From positions 1 to 45,623 of the forward strand of contig CANRDU010000010.1 of NCBI GenBank assembly GCA_947629445.1: a stretch of DNA of 45,623 bases, in the 5' to 3' direction. The notes beneath the pieces are model-generated. The model worked only from the letters and a program-made list of their open reading frames with translations, made no database searches and was not told the origin of the DNA. Below, in pieces: positions 40,974 through 45,623 of this stretch; the stretch's first letter is position 1; every line of letters begins with the position of its first letter. The translations under genes were made by a program, and so were the position numbers. The stretch comes from an uncultured Bacilli bacterium. Its GTDB lineage: Bacteria; Bacillota_I; Bacilli_A; RF39; UBA660.

Positions 40974-41003
40974 AAAAAAGTGTTGATTTTTCAACGCTTT
41001 TTT
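40974..41003 (+). terminator. Terminator of the small-protein operon
   Basis: A 13-bp stem, AAAAAAGTGTTGA/TCAACGCTTTTTT with one T-G pair and loop TTTT. The -35 of the S10 promoter lies inside the stem. Confidence 0.88.
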
Positions 41004-41011
41004 AGTATACT
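40983..41011 (+). promoter_or_regulatory. Promoter of the S10 operon
   Basis: TTGATT at 40983-40988, a 17-bp spacer and TATACT at 41006-41011, overlapping the preceding terminator. Confidence 0.65.
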
Positions 41012-41017
41012 TTTGTA

Positions 41018-41144
41018 TGTGTGGCATGCGAGGATGTGTGAGGTTGCTGATACACCCGGTTAAGTTGTAAAAAGAAATAACCGTTAAATCAGGTTTTTAC
41101 ACGGAGCAAGTCTATACAAGATATAGGCGAAGGGAGGACATAAA
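41018..41144 (+). promoter_or_regulatory. Leader of the S10 operon
   Basis: The 127-nt leader starts with a G-rich segment containing GAGGTTGCTGATACACCCGG, a phrase I associate with rpsJ leaders of Firmicutes. It then has a CGGTTA/TAACCG stem (41057-41083) and a CTATA/TATAG hairpin (41112-41126) just before GGGAGG. A regulatory role, such as ribosomal-protein feedback, is inferred. Confidence 0.55.
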
Positions 41145-41453
41145 ATGTCAAAAGTAAAAGTTCGTATCAAATTAAAAGCTTTCGAACATAAAAGTTTGGA
41201 TAGCGCTTGTGCGAAAATCGTTGAAACTGTAAAGAGAAACGGTGGCGAAGTTAGTGGACCTATTCCACTTCCAACGGAAGTTGAAAAAATCACTATCTTA
41301 AGAGCTGTTCACAAGTACAAAGATTCACGTGAGCAATTTGAGAAGAGGACACACAAAAGACTTATTGATATCGTAAATCCATCTAAGGAAACTATTGAGG
41401 CATTAGCTCATTTAGAAGTACCAAGTGGTGTAGATATCAAAATTATTAAATAA
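41145..41453 (+). CDS. rpsJ: 30S ribosomal protein S10 (uS10)
   Basis: uS10 is part of the 30S head and also serves as NusE in antitermination. The 102-residue protein has [54 protein letters not shown] and a conserved C-terminal [11 protein letters not shown]. The ribosome-binding site is GGGAGG. It is the first gene of the S10 cluster. Confidence 0.98.
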   Translation: MSKVKVRIKLKAFEHKSLDSACAKIVETVKRNGGEVSGPIPLPTEVEKITILRAVHKYKDSREQFEKRTHKRLIDIVNPSKETIEALAHLEVPSGVDIKIIK

Positions 41454-41470
41454 TATAGGAGGATAAGTAT

Positions 41471-42223
41471 ATGAAAGGAATCTTAGGTCGTAAAATTGGA
41501 ATGACTCAAGTATTTACAGAATCTGGCAAATTGATTCCAGTAACTGTTGTTGAAGTTGAACCAAACATTGTCACTCAGATTAAGACAAAAGAAAACGATG
41601 GTTATGAAGCTATTCAATTAGGATTCGATACAAAGAGAGAAAAGTTAGCGACAAAAGCTTCTGCTGGACATACAGCAAAAGCAAATACTACACCTAAGCG
41701 CTTCTTTAGAGAAATTAAAGGTGTAGATATCAGTCAATATACTGTTGGACAAGAAGTCAAAGCAGACGTATTTGTTCCAGGAGAAGTAGTTGATGTAACA
41801 GGAACATCTAAAGGAAAAGGTTTCCAAGGTGTTATTAAAAGACATGGACAAAGTAGAGGTCCTATGGGACATGGTTCTCACTATCATAGAAGACCAGGTT
41901 CAATGGGAACAATGCGACCAATGCGTGTATTTAAAGGTAAGAAATTACCAGGACATATGGGTAGTCTTACAGTAACGATTCAAAATCTTGAAGTAGTAGC
42001 TGTTGACTTAGAGAATAATGTAATATTAATTAAAGGAAACGTACCTGGACCTAAAAAAGGTTTAGTAATTATTAAGAGCGCTGTTAAAAACCCTGATAAG
42101 GTAAATGAAACAGAGACTTTAATTAATTATGTAGAAAACCCAGTGGTTGCAGAGTCTGAAGTTGTAGAATCTGAAGAAAAAGAAGAGACTACAGTAGAAG
42201 AAACTTCTACGGAAGAAAACTAG
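41471..42223 (+). CDS. rplC: 50S ribosomal protein L3 (uL3) with an acidic C-terminal extension
   Basis: uL3 initiates 50S assembly next to the peptidyl-transferase centre. Residues 1-206 are a standard L3 ([10 protein letters not shown] at the start, the loop [14 protein letters not shown] near 133-146, [12 protein letters not shown] at the end of the core). Residues 207-250 are an extra tail in which 11 of the last 25 residues are Glu ([19 protein letters not shown]). L3 is normally near 210 residues. AGGAGGAT precedes the ATG. The tail is in frame and directly followed by the rplD ribosome-binding site, so it is not a sequencing artefact at the stop. Confidence 0.97.
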   Translation: MKGILGRKIGMTQVFTESGKLIPVTVVEVEPNIVTQIKTKENDGYEAIQLGFDTKREKLATKASAGHTAKANTTPKRFFREIKGVDISQYTVGQEVKADVFVPGEVVDVTGTSKGKGFQGVIKRHGQSRGPMGHGSHYHRRPGSMGTMRPMRVFKGKKLPGHMGSLTVTIQNLEVVAVDLENNVILIKGNVPGPKKGLVIIKSAVKNPDKVNETETLINYVENPVVAESEVVESEEKEETTVEETSTEEN

Positions 42224-42238
42224 TAGGAGGGAACATAT

Positions 42239-42865
42239 ATGAGTAAAATAGATGTATTAAACATTAAAGGTGAAAAAGTAAAAGATATTACATTATCAAA
42301 AGAAGTTTTTGGAATTGAACCAAATGATGTTGTAATCTATGATGCTATTCGTTTAGCAACGAGTAATGCAAGACAAGGAACACATGCTGTAAAATCTCGT
42401 TCTGATGTATCTGGTGGTGGAAGAAAACCATGGAGACAAAAAGGAACAGGACGTGCTCGTCAAGGATCTACTCGTGCACCACATTGGTATCATGGTGGAG
42501 TAGCATTTGGTCCACAAACAGAAAAGAATTATACGTTAAAGATGAATCGTAAAGAAAGAAGATTGGCTTTAAAATCAGCTTTAACTTATAAAGTGTTAGA
42601 TAAAGAATTAATCGTATTAGATGCATTAAAATTAGAATCTAATAAAACGAAAGAAATGAAGGAGATTTTATCTAATTTAAAGGCAGAAAGAAATGTATTA
42701 GTGGTTGTTAATGAATTAGATGATAATCTTGTACTTGCAACTCGTAACTTAGAAAACGTCTTGTTACTAAGTGTTGATGAAATTAATACGTTAGATGTTA
42801 TTTCTGCTAATGTATTAATTGCAACTGAGGATGCTATTAAATCAGTAGAGGAGGCGCTAGCATAA
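42239..42865 (+). CDS. rplD: 50S ribosomal protein L4 (uL4)
   Basis: uL4 lines the exit tunnel and in some bacteria regulates the S10 operon. The 208-residue protein has the conserved tunnel loop [20 protein letters not shown] near residue 60, HGGVAFGP and the C-terminal [19 protein letters not shown] is the ribosome-binding site. The stop overlaps the rplW start by one base. Confidence 0.98.
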   Translation: MSKIDVLNIKGEKVKDITLSKEVFGIEPNDVVIYDAIRLATSNARQGTHAVKSRSDVSGGGRKPWRQKGTGRARQGSTRAPHWYHGGVAFGPQTEKNYTLKMNRKERRLALKSALTYKVLDKELIVLDALKLESNKTKEMKEILSNLKAERNVLVVVNELDDNLVLATRNLENVLLLSVDEINTLDVISANVLIATEDAIKSVEEALA

Positions 42866-43146
42866 TGAATAATTATAGAGATATTATTAAAGAGCCAATT
42901 GTTACTGAAAAGAGTTCTGATTTAGCTCAAAATCATAACACTATTGTATTTAGTGTTGATCCTAAAGCTAACAAGACACAAATTAAACAAGCAGTTGAGA
43001 AAATATTCGATGTAAAAGTAGAAAGCGTTAACACCTTAAATGCACCAACGAAGAAGAAAAGAGTAGGTCGTTACGCTGGAAGAACAAATAGAAGAAAAAA
43101 GGCTATTGTGAAATTAGCCGAAGGTAGTTCAATTGAACTAAACTAA
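42865..43146 (+). CDS. rplW: 50S ribosomal protein L23 (uL23)
   Basis: uL23 sits at the exit of the tunnel and is the docking site of trigger factor and SRP. The 93-residue protein has the [12 protein letters not shown] start, [29 protein letters not shown] and [23 protein letters not shown] occurs upstream within rplD, and its ATG uses the last A of the rplD stop (TAATG), so translation is coupled. Confidence 0.98.
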   Translation: MNNYRDIIKEPIVTEKSSDLAQNHNTIVFSVDPKANKTQIKQAVEKIFDVKVESVNTLNAPTKKKRVGRYAGRTNRRKKAIVKLAEGSSIELN

Positions 43147-43167
43147 GTCTAAAGGAGGATTATACAT

Positions 43168-44001
43168 ATGGCAATCAAAGCTTACAGGTCAACAACTAAT
43201 GGTAGACGTGGTATGACTACTTTAGATAATAGTGAATTAACTAAAGTAAAACCAGAAAAATCATTGTTAGTGACATTAAAGAAAAATGGCGGTCGTAATA
43301 ATCAAGGTAAAATTACTGTTAGACACCAAGGTGGTGGAGAGAAGAGAAAATACCGTATTATTGATTTTAAGAGAGATAAAGACGGAATTCCTGCAAAAGT
43401 AGTTTCTATCGAATACGATCCAAATAGAAGTGCAAATATTGCTTTACTTCATTATGCTGATGGAGAAAAGAGATATATTATTGCTCCAAAAGAATTAAAA
43501 GTTGGAGACAAAGTAGAAAGTGGGGAAAATGCTGACATTAAAGTTGGAAACAATCTTCCACTTGCAAATATTCCAGAAGGTACTATTGTACACAATGTAG
43601 AATTAAAAGCTGGAAAAGGTGGACAGTTAGCTCGTTCTGCTGGTTCTAGTGTTCAAATTTTAGGACGTGAAGGAAGATATACATTACTTCGTTTAACAAG
43701 TGGTGAAGTTCGTAAGGTATTAAGTACCTGTCGTGCAACGATTGGCGAAGTTGGAAATGAAGATCACGAATTAGTAAATTTAGGAAAAGCCGGACGTAAA
43801 AGACATATGGGTATTAGACCAACCGTTCGTGGTTCTGTTATGAACCCTAATGACCACCCACATGGAGGTGGAGAAGGTCGTGCTCCAGTTGGACGTACTG
43901 GTCCAGTTACACCTTGGGGTAAACCTGCACTTGGTTACAAGACTCGTAAGGGTAAAAAACAATCAGATGACTTAATAGTTCGTCGCCGTAAAGCAAAATA
44001 G
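43168..44001 (+). CDS. rplB: 50S ribosomal protein L2 (uL2)
   Basis: uL2 bridges the subunits and supports peptidyl-transferase activity. The 277-residue protein has [17 protein letters not shown], the [23 protein letters not shown] block, and the C-terminal [17 protein letters not shown] region that carries the essential His. AAAGGAGGA precedes the ATG. Confidence 0.98.
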   Translation: MAIKAYRSTTNGRRGMTTLDNSELTKVKPEKSLLVTLKKNGGRNNQGKITVRHQGGGEKRKYRIIDFKRDKDGIPAKVVSIEYDPNRSANIALLHYADGEKRYIIAPKELKVGDKVESGENADIKVGNNLPLANIPEGTIVHNVELKAGKGGQLARSAGSSVQILGREGRYTLLRLTSGEVRKVLSTCRATIGEVGNEDHELVNLGKAGRKRHMGIRPTVRGSVMNPNDHPHGGGEGRAPVGRTGPVTPWGKPALGYKTRKGKKQSDDLIVRRRKAK

Positions 44002-44017
44002 GGAAAGGATGGTTTAG

Positions 44018-44290
44018 ATGGCAAGAAGTCTTAAAAAAGGACCTTTCGTTGACGAGAGTTTAATGAAAAAGGTTCAAAAAAATAATAGTGCTGATAAAAA
44101 AGAAGTTATTAAAACTTGGTCACGCCGTTCAACAATATTCCCTGAATTTATTGGTAATACATTTGCTGTTCATAGCGGAAAGGAATTTGTTCCAGTTTAT
44201 GTAACAGAAGATATGGTTGGTCATAAATTAGGTGAATTTGTTCCAACACGTAAATTCGGTGGTCATGGCGAAAACAAAATTGATAAATAA
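44018..44290 (+). CDS. rpsS: 30S ribosomal protein S19 (uS19)
   Basis: uS19 is in the 30S head beside uS13. The 90-residue protein has the family start [35 protein letters not shown] near residue 34 and [13 protein letters not shown] near the end. The ribosome-binding site GGAAAGGA is a little weaker than those of its neighbours. Confidence 0.98.
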   Translation: MARSLKKGPFVDESLMKKVQKNNSADKKEVIKTWSRRSTIFPEFIGNTFAVHSGKEFVPVYVTEDMVGHKLGEFVPTRKFGGHGENKIDK

Positions 44291-44315
44291 TTGAAGTTGA
44301 GGAAGGAGGACTAAA

Positions 44316-44651
44316 ATGGAAGCAAGAGCGATTGCAAAGGGAGTTAGAATCCCACCTCGTAAAGCCCGTTTAGTAATAGATTTAATACGTGGAAAAAGCG
44401 TAGCAGAAGCAGATAAAATTTTAAGTAATTTAAATAAAGAGGCTGCAAGATTAGCACATAAAGTCTTAACTTCAGCAGTAGCAAATGCAGAAAACAATCT
44501 AGGGTTAAAGAAAGAAACATTATATGTTAAAGAAGCATTTGTTAACGAAGGACAAACTTTAAAAAGAATGAAATTTGGTTCACGTGGTCACGTTGATCCA
44601 ATTAAGAAAAGAACAAGTCACATTACTATTGTAGTAAGTGAAAAAAACTAA
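44316..44651 (+). CDS. rplV: 50S ribosomal protein L22 (uL22)
   Basis: uL22 contributes a beta-hairpin to the exit tunnel, a site of macrolide resistance. The 111-residue protein has [18 protein letters not shown] near residue 10 and a complete tunnel hairpin ([27 protein letters not shown]) without insertion or deletion. AAGGAGGA precedes the ATG. Confidence 0.98.
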   Translation: MEARAIAKGVRIPPRKARLVIDLIRGKSVAEADKILSNLNKEAARLAHKVLTSAVANAENNLGLKKETLYVKEAFVNEGQTLKRMKFGSRGHVDPIKKRTSHITIVVSEKN

Positions 44652-44669
44652 TGTAAAGGAGGAACACTT

Positions 44670-45347
44670 GTGGGTCAAAAGGTTAGTCCAATAGGACTTA
44701 GAGTTGGTATAAATAAAACTTGGGAATCTAAGTGGTACGCAGATAATAAGAATTTTGCTAAGTTTTTAAAGAGCGACGACATGATTCGTAAGTATTTGGC
44801 TAAAAAGTTAAAAGATGCTTCAGTTTCAAGTGTTCTTATCGAAAGAAACGATAAGAGAACCGAGGTTATTATTAATACAGCAAAACCTGGTGTAATAATT
44901 GGACACGGTGGAGATGAAATTGAAAAATTAAAAGCAGAATTATCTAAATTAGTTAATGAAAATGTTCAAATTTCCATTAAAGAAGTTAAGAATCCTGATT
45001 TAGATGCTGCACTAGTTGCAGAAAATATTGCTCGTCAAATTGAAGGACGTGTGTCTTTCCGTATTGCACAAAAAAGAGCAGTTAGAAATACAATGAAAGC
45101 CGGAGCGAAGGGAATTAAAACTTCCGTTTCTGGACGTTTAGGTGGAGCAGATATGGCTCGTACTGAAGGTTATAAAGAAGGAATTATTCCACTACATACT
45201 TTAAGAGCAGATGTTGATTATGCTCATAAAGAAGCTAATACAGCTTATGGAAAAATTGGTGTTAAAGTATGGATTTCTAAAGGTGAAATACTTCCTGAAA
45301 AAAATAAGGGAGGTAATGTAGATGGCAGTCATTCCAAAAAGAACTAA
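44670..45347 (+). CDS. rpsC: 30S ribosomal protein S3 (uS3)
   Basis: uS3 is part of the mRNA entry site. The 225-residue protein starts at GTG 44670 after AAAGGAGGA, opens [23 protein letters not shown], has the KH motif [14 protein letters not shown] near residue 77 and the [12 protein letters not shown] segment near 157. The C-terminus ([12 protein letters not shown]) extends 26 bp into rplP, so the coding regions overlap more than is usual here. Confidence 0.98.
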   Translation: MGQKVSPIGLRVGINKTWESKWYADNKNFAKFLKSDDMIRKYLAKKLKDASVSSVLIERNDKRTEVIINTAKPGVIIGHGGDEIEKLKAELSKLVNENVQISIKEVKNPDLDAALVAENIARQIEGRVSFRIAQKRAVRNTMKAGAKGIKTSVSGRLGGADMARTEGYKEGIIPLHTLRADVDYAHKEANTAYGKIGVKVWISKGEILPEKNKGGNVDGSHSKKN

Positions 45348-45623
45348 ATATCGTAATCCACATCGTCTACCTTATGAAGGAAAAGCAAAAGGAAATACAG
45401 AATTACATTTCGGTGATTACGGATTAATGGCAATGGATGGTGCTTGGATTACCGATCGTCAAATCGAGGCAGCCAGAGTTGCTATGACACGTTATATGAA
45501 ACGTGGAGGAAGAGTATGGATTAATATTTTCCCTCATTTATCATTAACAAAGAAACCACTAGAAACTCGTCAAGGTAAAGGTAAAGGTTCTCATGATGCA
45601 TGGGTAGCAGTAGTAAAAGAAGG
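45322..45623 (+). CDS. rplP: 50S ribosomal protein L16 (uL16), truncated by the window edge
   Basis: uL16 binds near the A-site tRNA of the 50S subunit. The first 100 residues are present: [57 protein letters not shown] and [12 protein letters not shown], all diagnostic. The ribosome-binding site GGGAGG lies within rpsC, about 10 nt before the ATG. The frame is open at the right edge. Confidence 0.96.
   Translation, partial: MAVIPKRTKYRNPHRLPYEGKAKGNTELHFGDYGLMAMDGAWITDRQIEAARVAMTRYMKRGGRVWINIFPHLSLTKKPLETRQGKGKGSHDAWVAVVKE

Noticed and set aside
1..45623. Mycoplasma-type genetic code (TGA = Trp)
   Set aside because: TGA ends several genes at natural positions (yvlD, rplI, walJ, the 59-residue gene) and Trp residues are encoded by TGG.
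1..45623. CRISPR arrays, insertion sequences, prophage or integrative elements, tRNA or rRNA genes
   Set aside because: No repeat-spacer pattern, transposase, integrase, terminal inverted repeats or tRNA cloverleaf was seen on either strand.

Overview
This is an AT-rich, densely packed, almost entirely co-directional stretch of a bacterial chromosome. The gene families and their order point to a member of the Bacilli (Firmicutes). TGA is used as an ordinary stop codon (for example in yvlD, rplI, walJ and a 59-residue gene at 40558), so this is not a code-4 mycoplasma. Cell-wall genes (murA, lgt, an M23/LysM/G5 endopeptidase) and two sporulation-associated genes (spoIIR and a YtaF/MntP homologue) argue for a walled organism with at least spore-forming ancestry. 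An uncultured gut Bacilli lineage of the RF39/Erysipelotrichales type would fit, but the sequence does not fix the genus.

Layout: 1-4.5 kb holds mnmG-rsmG and a Noc-position ParB-like protein with a very long Pro-rich linker. 4.7-8.9 kb holds a metallophosphoesterase, a two-gene cell-surface unit (duplicated-domain membrane protein plus phosphodiester glycosidase) and a HEFRH zincin-like protein. 9-14.1 kb is uvrB-yvlD-lgt-yvcK-whiA. 14.2-20.2 kb is one operon: a stand-alone GdpP-type DHH-DHHA1 protein, rplI, dnaB, an M23 peptidase, walJ and rlmH. 20.3-26.6 kb has spoIIR-ytaF, fba-murA, an unknown gene plus a BI-1 family gene, rpmE, a DUF421 gene and a membrane-anchored unknown. 26.7-31 kb has typA, an apparent stand-alone structured RNA of about 316 nt, and a 675-residue unknown protein. 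31-36.4 kb is parA-parB-mscS-DUF951-abgT-like, then ychF. 36.4-40.9 kb has three minus-strand genes (178 aa unknown, gpsA, 91 aa unknown), rpsF-ssb-rpsR, a 74-residue membrane protein and an operon of three small, mostly helical proteins. From 41 kb to the right edge is the start of the S10 ribosomal operon (rpsJ to a truncated rplP).

Many of these genes lie near oriC in Bacillus subtilis (mnmG, rsmG, noc, soj/spo0J, yyzM, ychF, rpsF-ssb-rpsR, gdpP-rplI-dnaB, walJ, rlmH). The window is therefore probably a rearranged origin-proximal region, with the plus strand as leading strand. Transcription units are small. Most are bounded by SigA-like promoters (TTGNNN, 17 bp, TATAAT, often with TG extension) and short stem-loop/T-run terminators, several of which are shared by converging genes or overlap the next promoter.

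The items most worth a second look are the structured RNA at 28565-28880, the GdpP locus reduced to its catalytic module, the Noc-like protein lacking the N-terminal membrane helix together with half-Noc-site repeats in its promoter, the small-protein operon before the S10 cluster, the acidic tail on L3, the altered SSB tip, and a split in Shine-Dalgarno register between ribosomal-protein genes and the rest.
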